Source of the DNA: Bombus terrestris
Taxonomy: Eukaryota > Arthropoda > Insecta > Hymenoptera > Apidae
Reading direction: 5' to 3'
Assembly: GCF_910591885.1 (NCBI RefSeq)
Contig: NC_063273.1
Span: 10,292,001 to 10,356,000 of the forward strand
Length of the DNA stretch: 64,000 nt
Within the stretch, counting starts at the first letter, position 1, and the number at the start of each line of letters is the position of its first letter. The position numbers and the translations under genes were made by a program. This document shows, one piece after another, positions 53,950 to 64,000 of the stretch. Below the pieces are notes generated by a model, which did not search any database, was not told where the DNA came from, and saw only the letters and a program-made list of their open reading frames with translations.

Positions 53950-55070
53950 GGCCGGAGGACGGTAAATTTCGAGCGGTGATTAAGCGTCGTCTCGGGGGCT
54001 TAAGCGAAATCGCTCTTCGTCTCCGTTAACATCAAAATCCTCTTAAGACACCGGTTCGCCGTCGCGGCAGCTCGGTTGCAGCTGTAAGTGATAAAATTAT
54101 TTCAACCTCCGGTCAAATAGAGCAAATCGCGAGCTCCGCGACGGACGTGCATCGCGCGAAGAAAAACACCTCGACGGCGATGCGCGTAAGAGCGCGGGGA
54201 CGCGGCGCGGGAATAAATGGCCTGGCCGATAAAATTATTTCGGACGCGATGTTAAGAAAGGAAGTTCCGCGGCGCCGCGCGATACTCGTCGACAGCCACG
54301 CGGTTGGAGCAAAGAGCAAAATGATATACCTGCGAGAAGCGCCCTCTGAAAATTGATTAACGAACGTGGCTACCTTCTTGCGTGAATTTGTTGCGACTAA
54401 GTACTTTGGGAAAGCAAACGCTCGTAATAATTAATGTTTCGTTTGAAACGAACAGACTTTATAGTAGCGTGTGCGTCAAATACAAGAAAAAAATAGGCCC
54501 TTTATAAAGATTTATTGATGGAAAATGATATTCTAGAAGAAGCATGTGAGCTAAATATCGATTCTTCGCAAAGATTTCTCAATCGAAAATGGAGATCGGA
54601 AAGAATAGCACGCTACGTAATAAATTATTATGCTTCTCAACGAGTTACATTAAAATTACATTAGTTATTAAAGGCCGCGCGTTAGTAATTTAACTATCAG
54701 CGAAATCAAGAAAGGAGAAATAAACGTGATGGGTAGACACGAGAATCTACCGCAAATTGCGCAACGTCTACGAGAACACGCGTCATCGGGGATGAACGGG
54801 CCGACTGATAAACTTATTTCGAGCGAGGCGCACGAGCAGGGAGCCGGTAACAGCGAGAAACGGTCGTCAACGCGCGGGAAGGTGTCGACGAAACGAACGG
54901 CCTAGGCGATAAAATTATTTCGACGAAATAGAGTAAATGGTGGATTCGCGGCGGAGGAAAAACGCGTCGGACGCGGCGTCGAAATAAACGGCCTAAGTGG
55001 CAGTTGCCGCACGTGGGGCGGGAGGAGATGGACCGGGGGACGGGCAGACCGATAAATAACTGCTGGTTTA
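53950..55070 (+). repeat. Degenerate repeat cluster with GATAAAATTATTTCG core
   Basis: The core GATAAAATTATTTC occurs at 54090-54103, 54228-54241 and 54908-54921. GATAAACTTATTTC is at 54807-54820, with weaker relatives at 55051 (GATAAATAACTG) and about 53961 (GGTAAATTTCGAG). Most are preceded by GGCC-type words (ATGGCCTGGC, ACGGGCCGACT, ACGGCCTAGGC). Two units run 138 bases (54090 to 54228) and 143 bases (54908 to 55051). They share parts in the same order: core, AAATAGAGYAAAT, a GAAAAAC word, GACGCGGCG, and GAATAAATGGCCT or GAAATAAACGGCCT. Positions 54360-54740 between the two pairs are AT-rich and mostly lack the unit. I know no named family that matches. Confidence 0.75.
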
Positions 55071-56795
55071 TTAGCCAGATACGCGACGGTGGGGAGGGAA
55101 CGGTTAAATTAGCAGAAATATTAGTACACATTTGCGCCACTGCGAAACACGCTGCTGTTCAACGGAAGTAGCGACAGTCGTGTGTCATACTCTACAAACA
55201 AGGAGATGGAATAGAATAGTTCTCGAAGTATGTTTCCTCCGACACGCATAAATTAGAACAACTCAGTCTTAAATTAACTTAACAATAAATTACATCAATC
55301 TCATTAGATTTTACGTAATGGAAGTGGCTTAATTGGATTTAGTAAATCGTTTCGAATTTCGATAACGATGAATCGTACTGTTTAGGTATAAACATTAACA
55401 TAAAGAAATTTGTTAATTTGATTTTGATTGGCTAACTTGTACGAAAGCCCAGGATACCTCTAGTTTTAAAAAGATAATATTTTTCTTTAGCTTTTAGTAA
55501 ATTTTGTCCTCGAAAATAATTTACAACACCTCCTTTAATATCGCTATGCATTGTACAATCTAACGAATCGAGTTCCACTTCCGACTGTAGGATTAATCAG
55601 CCTGGTCCAGGAGAAAATGACATATACGTTGTCCGATCGGATAAATTCCATCTTGAACTCAATTCGAGAGCTGTTTCATCCCCGCGATACACGATTCCTG
55701 GTAAGCTAGCACGCGTACGCGGAGGATCGCGAAGGGTTACACACGGTAACAAGCTGGCAACGTTTCTAACTACTGTCCGGGCTGATATATGTGACGGAAA
55801 ATTGTGGGCGAAGGTAGCGAGAAAGAGAGAGCGGGACAGTGAGCAGAAACAGAGCAGCGAACGGAGAAAACGAAGTAGCGGAGGGGAATGAAGGAGGTGT
55901 ATCGCGGAAAGAAGAAAAAGGGGTGGTTGCCGTTGGGCGAGGGCGGACTGCGTCCTTCGTGCACGTAGACGCAAGGGGAACGCGTTTTATTTACGAATTA
56001 TTTCATTTGTCTCGCGTATTCTAATTAGACCTGCTATTTCTAAGCAGCACCACTGGCATCGTCCGTCGACGTCGTCGTCGCCGTCGTTCCTGAACGCAGC
56101 CCTCGTCCGAGCTAACGTTCCACGGTGCAACGGCCATGCTCTAATTGCATTACGGAAACATGAGTTTCCCCCGGCGAAATATATCACGAAACTTATCGCG
56201 CCACGAAGAAATTGCCGCGGCCCTCGCATACACTTCGCCGGCGCGCAAGTGCAAGCCTCGTAAGCTCTGCGGCCCGCCTACGTGCGCCCTTATACCTGCC
56301 CACCCACGCGAAGCATACATCACAGCCCGCACTTTCGGTCTGCGTGAAAAAAGAAAGAAAGCAGAAAGAAAAGAAACAGAATGCCTCCTTTCCATGCCTC
56401 TCGCTTCGTTTCGCGAGTTTCTCTCAGGAAATTGTACGAGATTCCGCAACCGAAGATCGAAGTAGCTTTATCGTTTTTACGCAATTTCTTTAACCTCCTT
56501 TCTGGCTCAACCACGATCGACTTAATTAACCTCGAAGTTACCGCGGAATGTGAAGAGCCGCACGACGAGCCTCGTCGAGGTTATTTCGGATGCATCGGAG
56601 CATGGTCGAGCGGTGAAAAGTTATGCGCTACTAATTTGCGCGTGGACATCGGTTACGGTTAATTACGAGGCCGGCAGCGAGGGAAAATGTCAGCGATATG
56701 GACAGATGCCTGAGAAAATATTGGTGGCACGGGGGAGCACGTAAACAGGGAGCCTTGCCAAAAATTCCACGCGCGTTACATCGCACGCGTCTCTG
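55070..56795. other. Intron stretch, no gene seen
   Basis: AT-rich at 55230-55560, then GC-rich from about 55660. GTCGTCGTCGCCGTCG-type triplets lie near 56065-56090. Frames are open on both strands and unrecognised. Confidence 0.55.
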
Positions 56796-56836
56796 TCTCT
56801 CTCTCTCTCTCTCTCTTTCTATCTCTCTCTCCCTCT
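56796..56836 (+). repeat. (CT)n microsatellite
   Basis: A CT dinucleotide run with two small interruptions (TTT and TAT). Confidence 0.93.
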
Positions 56837-59620
56837 CTTCTTGCGAGCGGCTGCACCGCCGCGACGCAATTAACACCGTTCAGGACTCGGCCGCGCAATT
56901 ATCGTGGCATCGCGTAGGCGTCGCTAGAACGTGCACCAAATAAATATTAACGCGTGGCTCGATGAAAAAAATCCCGATCGCCGGAGGCCTCCTTAAACTT
57001 GATTTGTGCTCAATTACCGCGCTCCACGTCCACCACCCTTTATCCCCCGTCCTCTTGTCCCTTTCAATTCCTGTCTCGAGCCAACCTCTACTCTCTTTCT
57101 CCTTCTTATTATACGAGCTCGTCGTTTCGCGAGGCGTCGCGACGATTTTATTTATACGCGCCGCAAACCACCCGCGTCTCCGTGGCGTCGCGATGCAATG
57201 AGAACGCGAGCAGACGTGCCGGACCAACCGCGTGCAGTCAGGATGGGCGAAGGGAGGACGAGGATGGGAAACGTAGAGCAATTCGTTTCGCATTTTATAT
57301 CCGGCCGCAGGAATCGTCGCTGATTCACCCCCGTGGACGACACTGTAAACGGGAACGCGGATTATTTCGATCCTTGGTAAGGTTTACTGAACCTGAGACA
57401 GCCTCCGGGGAATTCTTACATTCCGGTCGGTATAAACAAGATTTTTGCTGGACAACGCCGATACATCGATGGAGTTACAGTGCGATCCGTTAAAGACCAC
57501 GACAAATTTTTTGACCCGCAAGTCTAATGGAGATTATGTGCAACAGGACAGTTCAGTCTGAGAAGCTATCGAGTGTATGTTATAGAAAGTTCACACTCAC
57601 GTGAAAGTCACAATCTTGTAGTTAAATTGTTCTTATATAAGCCGCTTGTTTGCCAAATGAATTTAACTCCGTGAAATAAAAAGTAGAAAATATCGATGAA
57701 ATTTGGCCTGTGAACGGTGCATACTGTACCTATATACCATGCTGATTATAATATCACGCACATGTTCTTTCTTGCTCACTAGCGCATCCCTTTCTGCCAC
57801 AGGTTATGTAACTTCTTAAGCAATTATAAAAAAATAATTTTCCAGAAAGATTGCAAGGATTATAACTTGTTTCTCTGCGAAGCACCTGTATTCCATTTCG
57901 TATACCTTCTCATAATCCCTGAAATAAATTGGGAAAGAAACGTTTAAGCGCAAATCCAATCCCCTAACCGGTTCTGTACGGACGCGACGAAATTTCAAGG
58001 GGTGACAGCGGGGAGGGAACGCCTATTTTCCGAGAACTTGTACGAGAACGGAAGGGTGAAAGGGCCGCTTAAACATCACGGTAAACAGGGGCCGGTGTAA
58101 TTCGGATGCTGGCGCAGGTGTTACGCGGAAACATCTATCAAGATAGCGAGATACGAGCCAAGGGGGACGCTTCCGTCCTCTGTAAAGAGAACGGCATGGA
58201 TTGGGGAGGGGGAGAGGTAACTGTGGATCAACTCGAAGAAACGAGGGATTTCACGGGACAGGACACACTAAGCTTTCACGAGGGTGCTCTCTGGCTCGTC
58301 TTAACCCTTTCCGCCTCGTAACGGATCGCGTGGAATTAACTTTTCTTCAGGACGTGCGACTCTTCCAAGAGTTTCTCCAGGAACTTCCTTTGACGTGTCG
58401 TGAATTAGGAGGATCTTTATTTTGGATTTGGATCAGAATTTCGTGAAACCGGTATTTTTAATATGTGTCTTTACGTTTATAACAGATAGTTACTTAATTA
58501 TGGATATTGTTAGATTGGAGTGTTTATGCAAATCGATCTGAAGTACGATGAATGATACTATGTGTCGTTATATTCAATAGTTTGCTGTTAATGAAACTCG
58601 GATTTAGTGCTCCACCGTCGATTAATCGATTAATACATTTGATAACAACATACACGAACGTAACCAATAAGATAATTTCTAGAAATATTTCTCGATCTTC
58701 ACGGTTTCGATTATGGTCTATTTATCTAACTCAATGTTTTCTATGCTAGTGCTTTTTCATAACGTGCGCAAACTATGTTTCCAATGCTGAAATTATTTAG
58801 ACTAACGATAACACGAGTTCTATTTATAATACGGTGCGTATGGTATGTCGTCGGTTTTGATTAGGATAAGAATCTATGAATATTTCATAAAGACACTTCA
58901 GTCTTTCCGAACTTCGTACAACGATAAAAAAAAACAACCACGAAGAGAATATCGAGCGTATTCTGGGAATTTCTGACCACAAACACAATTTTAGAAATTC
59001 GAATTTGATAATGCAAGTTGAGTCTAAAACGCTGGTCCTAATGATTTAGATGTACCCTATTCACTTTATGGGTCTGAAAAACTTACATCTGATACTTTTT
59101 ATCTCGATCCAGCAAATAAAAAGAATATTCAAGCTAATAACGCTAAGTAGATATCTCACCGATACCCGAAAATATTTGAAAAAACTCGCTCTCAATCATC
59201 CCCTTCTGAATTTCCTTTGAATTTATCGATTCGTCGTAAAGGCCTACTATTATAAGTGGTCGTGAAACTCATAATCGAATGTCGAAAACTAAACGATTTC
59301 CGTGCACACGCGCCACTGCCATCAAACTCGTGAAGAAGTTGGGGATGATAATCCTGCGAAGGCGCATCGGCAATTAAATTCGCGTTTCCCGGAGAACGAA
59401 ACGAAAGGCGGCATATCCCGCGAGACTAATCCCGGCCCGCCATAAACAGCAGTCGAACGATTAACCGTATCATTATGAATCATAAGAGGAACGAAGGCAG
59501 CGGCTTATTAATTGCGATCGTTCCGAAGCGGCATTCCGCGTACGGCAAATTGCCGTAAGGTAACGCGAACGACCGTAAAATGTAACCTCGCCATCTCGTT
59601 GGCTGGAATCTCGAGCGCGT
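56837..59620. other. Intron stretch, no gene seen
   Basis: GC-rich to about 57480, AT-rich at 57500-57880 and 58440-59300, and balanced in between. Around 59455-59515 are ATCATTATGAATCATAAG and CTTATTAATTGCG, AT-rich words of homeodomain-site type inside GC-rich DNA. Nothing coding is supported. Confidence 0.55.
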
Positions 59621-59624
59621 GTTC

Positions 59625-59700
59625 GTTTCTTTTCCCCCTGCCCTCTCTTTTCCCGTTTTTTCCGTTCTCTTTTTTTCATTTTAATTCGAGCATCGATGGG
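59625..59700 (+). repeat. Pyrimidine-rich tract
   Basis: TTTCTTTTCCCCC, CCCTCTCTTTTCCC and TTCTCTTTTTTTC runs. Low complexity, not a coding signal. Confidence 0.75.
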
Positions 59701-62000
59701 GAGAGCGTGAAAAAAAAATCTGTCGACATTTAACTGGAGGCAGCGAGCCACTCGTAACGCGTTCCATATATCAGCGATGCGTTCGTGGAATGTTGCTGCT
59801 AACGATTATTGTTCGAAGGTCCGCGTACGATGAACGATAATAAAAAACGAGTACAAAGTGCATATTTTCAGATAGACTAATTTAGCTTGGAATAATACAT
59901 ACATAATTTAACACACGATCAGATAGTTGTTCAGAGATCGGAATTAGAAACCGTGCGGAAAGTATTCCAAGAGGCAGCACGCCTTGTCGAGCTTATCAGC
60001 CGCACCTGCAGCCGCATTCTAAGCGGATGCAGCCACCTACGAGGGGCCGGTTAACCTGTTCCTCACGACGATCGAGATCCTGGTCAGCGGGCGATACCAC
60101 CGCTTGTATACCGCAGAATCCCGCGGCGATGGGCTCGCGGTGTCTCGCATTTTTCGCTATCGCGTTTATGGCGAGCGGAACCGAAAATCTCGCCGGAGTA
60201 CACGCGCTCGTGAGTGCGTTTATCGGTAGCGTCAAAATTCCACAGAATTTACGGTATTCTCGTTTCGATATACGAACGTCGAATACAAGGAACAAGAGTA
60301 CAGAGGTGAACAGCGAAAAAAGAAGAAAAACCAAGAAGGTAGAATAAAGAGAAAAGTAGAACGAGGCGGTTTACTTGTCTCGGAAATCGGTCGAGAGCGA
60401 AGAAAGACGATCTCTCTGTCTCGCTCCCTCGACGGCCCAGATACGAAAATCGTAAAGTCGCTACATAATAGCGGCTAGTATAATCCGGTACGGCACTTCG
60501 CGCCGAGATTAAAGGTGCATAAAGCGGGCCCGCATAAACGTTTTACAGGCTGCTCGCCTACCTGGCTGCCAAGCGTGCAAGCCGCGCGAACGAGATATTA
60601 TTTTGAACGTCTCGTTACGTCGCTGCGTGACCGGCTTCGACAGTGTTACGGTTTTATTCCGCGGGAAATATTCGCCTTACCCGTGTTAACGCGTGTGGTC
60701 GAACCGCAGCGAATAACAGAATAGAACAACCATGGTACGGTTTTAAAGAAATAATCGTCGAACAATGCGACACTCTGAGGGTCGTTAAGGTTTACGACCG
60801 GTGAAAGTCAAACGACGATGACTGTCGGATAGGGAACGTGGGAAATGCGGATAGAGAGATAGCGAAATGGAAATTAAGAAAACGATGTTGTCACGTCCTT
60901 TGTCTTTTCGTGATTTATTTACCTTTACTCGGATCGATAAAATTTTGTTCTCGATAAAGGTGCCATTTGTAAATTTTTGATAATAAAAAGATAAGATTTC
61001 TCAGATTGACATATTCTATTTTGTTGTAACTACGAGTCGCAAAAATCGAATTCCTAAATTCCTAGCCGACACACCGATACGTCAAATTCTTTTCAGCTTG
61101 CTTCAATGGCTTTCCTTCGAACGGAACGCGAAAACCCATTGAAACGGCAGCTTTATCTTCGACAAGGGGCACGCCAGGAATCCCGCGGGCTCAACAATGC
61201 CGTCTAATGGCGGCGCGGAGACAGGTATCGCGGGAATTTCGAAATCTACCACACGGGTGCGTACGTTTCAAAGTGTTGTCGATATAGTTCTCCGTATTTC
61301 GCGCGATCGACGCGTTCAACTAATCTACTTGTCGCTGTTGACTAGCTTAACCGAGGAACTTAATGCGATTCAGATTTTATGGATAACATCGATGTCGTAA
61401 CCAGGCAAGAGGAAAAAGAAATTTGTGTTTCAATGAGGCTAAGATTGAGAAAGTATCTCTGGTTGGAAAACGAATTATTAACTGTCTGTGAAAGACTGTA
61501 ATTCATGTAATCGATTTATGTATACGTATTGAGTTGTTCGAACAATTCATAGCGTGTTTGGCATCAATCGAAGTATTCTATTTAGTATTTGATTGAAAAG
61601 AAGTTCCTAATTGTATTAATACTAAAAAAGATTGAAATGAAATATCTGTATTTGATTAATAATAAAGTTTCGTCTCCTTTATGATAAACAGATGAAGATT
61701 AAAATATTGAATCTGAATGGAATGTTGAATTTCATTCACCGGATGTAACAAATCGCGATGTCATTTATTTAGGCTCCTATAAAACTCTTTTAATTATCAG
61801 AAATAGAATAGAATAGAACTTAATGAGACTCGAGTAAAATCTATAAAATGAAAAAGGATGAAAGCCTTTTCGAGAAAAATTCGTCGAAAAAGAATCATTG
61901 AAGAAAAATGAAGATTATATATTTATGTAATAAGTCTAAATTTTCACATATTTCGCTACGAGTTCTTTGAACAATTTAACGCAATAAATTTTCTCGTAGC
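59701..62000. other. Intron stretch next to the exon, no gene seen
   Basis: GC-rich at 59940-60720, with minus and plus frames of 106-112 codons overlapping each other. AT-rich from 60880 to 61060 and again from 61430 to the exon. A 12-base palindrome TTGTTCGAACAA sits at 61534-61545. No further homeobox exon is visible. Confidence 0.55.
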
Positions 62001-62006
62001 ACTCAC
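62001..62006 (-). other. hth: Splice donor of the hth homeodomain exon
   Basis: On the minus strand the exon ends AACTG and is followed by GTGAGT, a strong match to the U1 donor consensus. It leaves the Trp codon split as TG|G, so the next exon must begin with G followed by codons for FINARRR. Confidence 0.92.
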
Positions 62007-62083
62007 CAGTTGTTAACTTGGAGAATCGTCAACCCCGTGTCCTGAGCCAATTGCTTCTTCTGGTCTTCCGAAGGGTACGGATG
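62007..62083 (-). CDS. hth: Homothorax (Meis-class TALE homeobox) internal exon, middle of the homeodomain
   Basis: Read on the minus strand, this 77-base exon gives 25 codons plus two bases. It starts HPYPSEDQKKQL, continues through LAQDTGL and ends TILQVNN with TG of a split Trp codon. This is the TALE homeodomain from the three-residue PYP loop extension through helix 2 into recognition helix 3, stopping at the invariant Trp of WFIN. Known biology: Hth is a nuclear DNA-binding cofactor that binds Extradenticle, brings it into the nucleus and works with Hox proteins in proximal limb, antennal, eye and segment patterning. The wording excludes the Prep/Pknox class, which reads PTEDEKKQIA, and D rather than E in PSEDQ fits arthropod Hth. 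A polypyrimidine-AG acceptor and a GTGAGT donor flank it. No start or stop lies here, and neither neighbouring exon is in the window. The 77-base length and split Trp are a coherent coding unit. Loss of this exon would remove the DNA-binding domain. Homeodomain-less Hth isoforms are known in flies, but nothing here shows one. Confidence 0.96.
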
Positions 62084-62100
62084 CTACAACAAAAAGAAAC
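62084..62100 (-). other. hth: Splice acceptor and polypyrimidine tract of the hth exon
   Basis: On the minus strand the bases before the exon read GTTTCTTTTTGTTGTAG, a clear pyrimidine tract ending in AG. A possible branch site, GTTATTAAG, lies at 62108-62116, about 25-30 bases upstream of the AG. The branch site is a guess by pattern only. Confidence 0.9.
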
Positions 62101-62542
62101 GAACGAACTTAATAACTTTCTTCCTCTAGAAATCTAATTACCACGTACACTTTACAAAATATCATAATCACATGCTATCTGCGACTAACCCAGCGAATTT
62201 TCCTCTTCGATGGTAATACTCGAAAACATTTCTAGCCAATGTTACATCTTCCTTACTATACGCGAGAGTAGTCGAGGCGAGCTGGTCGCAACTTACGCGT
62301 TATTTACGACGACACAGCGTCGAAGCGAGGGCAAAGCCCGGGCCGTTCCGCGTTCCCCGGCAGTCTATGCTTTTAAACAATTTATCGAGTGATTTATCGC
62401 GTAACAGGTAAGTGCACAGAGCGCATAGATGGCACGGGGGACTTTTATCTGCGCGACGGCAGTCGCATTACTGGGCATCGCGTCGTCTGGACGCACCTGC
62501 GAAATGCTATATGCTATATTTATTGCTGGACAACAACGACAA

Positions 62543-62604
62543 TAAAAAAAAGGGAGAAGAAGAAAAAAGAGAAAAAAGTAAGAGAAGAGTGGTAGAAAAA
62601 AAGG
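62543..62604 (+). repeat. A-rich polypurine tract
   Basis: A run of A and G (AAAAAAAAGGGAGAAGAAG, GAAAAAAGTAAGAGAAGAG) in the intron upstream of the hth exon. Confidence 0.8.
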
Positions 62605-64000
62605 TCGTCCCTCTATAACGGAGCAACAAGCGTTTTATCGTGTTGTGTCGATGCAGATGCACGCACGACGATCAGTCCTTCGATGCTCGTATTGGCTTTC
62701 AGGGAAGACAGAGTTTACGAGAGGCCATTCAAGATATACGGGAGAAAGGTCAATGGTGGAGGGACACGTTCTGGATAGGCGGTTTACAAGATAATCTCTG
62801 TGTCGCGAATTATTGAAGGAAATCGACGGATCCGCGGCGATAAAGCCCTCGGAAACGACAGCTTTACATGACCAAGCTGGATTTAGTGGTCGCAAGAAAG
62901 GTCGTAGCAACTTCGTTGCTGGTTGCACGCTATGTCGTTGTAAATTATTCTCTTGTTGCGTTTTAACGTTACCCTTTTGCAGAAACTTGTTTCCTAACGG
63001 CACATGGACGATGTTAACTTTGCGAGCTATAATTTTGTTGCTAAAATAATTCCCCAACGAGGCGCGCCTGTAATTATGGTTTCACGTCGTTCGTACAAAA
63101 ATTCTTGATTAAATGGAACATGTTGCAAGATTAAATATTTACGATTAAAGCGTCGGGGCTTAAAACGTTAATGCTTAATAAAGCGTGTGGAATTTCAGTG
63201 GAGTTCATTTTATATCATCGCAAACTTTTCCGTACATTCCGGTAACTTTCCTATTTTTATATCTTTTAATAATAAAACATTTAATAAGTTATTCGTTTCT
63301 GTAACGAAATTTAGAGGATGATTACTGATTTCGAAAATTAAAAGATATAAACTAAGGTGAAATTACAGTATTTAAGAGTTAACTACGTCAAAGTCATGAT
63401 ATAATTTTAATTTGTCGAAATAAAATTACACGTATATAAACGCCACTTTAAAATTCCATCAGGATACATTCAGATTCTCGCTTGCCGTACCGAAAAAATG
63501 ATTCACCGTGACACAAGTGGCGAAGGGAGCTCGCCATTGGCAAGAGCTCAAAGGCGCGGCGGCGAAAGCGGAGCTAGATGCATAAATGATGCACTCCTCG
63601 GTTATTCCATCGGTCTTGCTGCGCGAGTCCATAAATTCGTGTATAAATCTCATCGTTCTCCAAGCGAAGTTACTGCTCGCATTAATTTCGCACTTGCGGC
63701 AACACCAACCGCTTCGATGCACGCTGAGCAACAGGAAGACGAACGACACGTGCCCGAACCTACGCGCGTTACAACGAAAACATTCCCGCGAAATGTCTTG
63801 GTTCGTAAACGGTGTTAATCCGTGCGCACGGTATCAATCGAGTGAAAAATATAATCTGTGAAAATTGGAAATTTAAAGGTGCGTCTTGATTCAAATCCTT
63901 TTTTCTTGAGTATTCTAAACGTAATAAAAACAGTACGATCACTGATCAAGAAAAGGTGAAAATAAATTACCATTTATAAGTACCTGGATACATTAATTTT

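Larger units (their letters stand above)
1..62006 (-). other. hth: hth intron downstream of the homeodomain exon (3' end not in window)
   Basis: The donor at 62001-62006 opens an intron running toward lower coordinates. I looked on the minus strand for the codons of FINARRR and of QPMIDQ, which must begin the next exon, and found no in-frame match. The intron therefore appears to run through the left edge of the window. The alternative is that I overlooked the exon or that it is an unusual alternative exon. Entries below describe what this intron holds. Confidence 0.75.
62084..64000 (-). other. hth: 3' portion of the hth intron upstream of the homeodomain exon
   Basis: Sequence between the acceptor and the right edge. 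The preceding exon should end with helix 1 of the homeodomain (residues like LFQHLT), and it is not present here. An A-rich purine tract lies at 62543-62604. A block at about 63480-63830 is GC-richer. The rest is plain, and short open frames here resemble nothing I recognise. Confidence 0.75.

Noticed and set aside
1..64000. Prokaryotic features (operons, CRISPR, riboswitches) and viral insertions
   Set aside because: The only recognised gene is a spliced animal homeobox exon. No repeat-spacer array, dense gene packing or viral protein fragment is visible.

Overview
This is a non-coding-rich eukaryotic window, almost certainly from an insect and probably a hymenopteran such as a bee. Only one protein-coding segment can be supported: a 77-base internal exon on the minus strand at 62007-62083. 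It encodes the central part of a TALE homeodomain, from the HPYP loop extension through helix 2 to the tryptophan of helix 3. The wording (PSEDQ, QLAQDTGL, TILQVNNW) is that of Meis-class proteins, and the D in PSEDQ matches my recollection of arthropod Homothorax rather than vertebrate Meis (PSEEQ). The gene is therefore called homothorax (hth). The bee assignment is weaker. It rests on the mosaic of CpG-rich islands in AT-rich DNA, the many GA/CT microsatellites and the scarcity of transposons.

Layout: transcription runs from high to low coordinates. Positions 62084-64000 are the 3' end of the intron before the exon. Positions 1-62006 are the intron after it, because I find no exon carrying the rest of the homeodomain (FINARRR...) in this stretch. 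If that holds, the downstream intron is at least 62 kb.

Within the intron, GC-rich blocks of 0.4-2 kb alternate with AT-rich spacers. GC-rich blocks lie near 0.1-0.7, 1.4-2.6, 5.1-5.7, 8.2-8.8, 11.0-13.4, 17.0-18.0, 18.8-19.4, 22.2-23.8, 24.6-26.2, 29.0-29.7, 30.2-31.0, 34.2-34.7, 39.7-40.4, 42.0-42.8, 47.0-47.7, 49.8-50.5, 51.2-51.6, 53.9-55.1, 55.6-57.5 and 59.3-60.8 kb. Some may be cis-regulatory elements of hth, but that is inference. Simple repeats are mostly (GA)n/(CT)n, with long polypyrimidine or polypurine tracts near 2.0, 17.2, 17.55 and 30.4 kb.

The most interesting unexplained structure is a family of degenerate repeats at about 53.95-55.07 kb. Its units share a GATAAAATTATTTCG core and often a preceding GGCC. 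Two units run 138 and 143 bases. Other local repeats are a 34-base minisatellite (41.6-41.8 kb), a diverged triplication (14.6-15.06 kb), a 124-base tandem duplication beside a Tc1-like end (26.41-26.71 kb) and weak 50-base repeats (25.34-25.47 kb).

The long open frames elsewhere look like chance openings in GC-rich or low-complexity DNA, often open on both strands. I see no rRNA, tRNA, CRISPR array, operon or prokaryotic feature.
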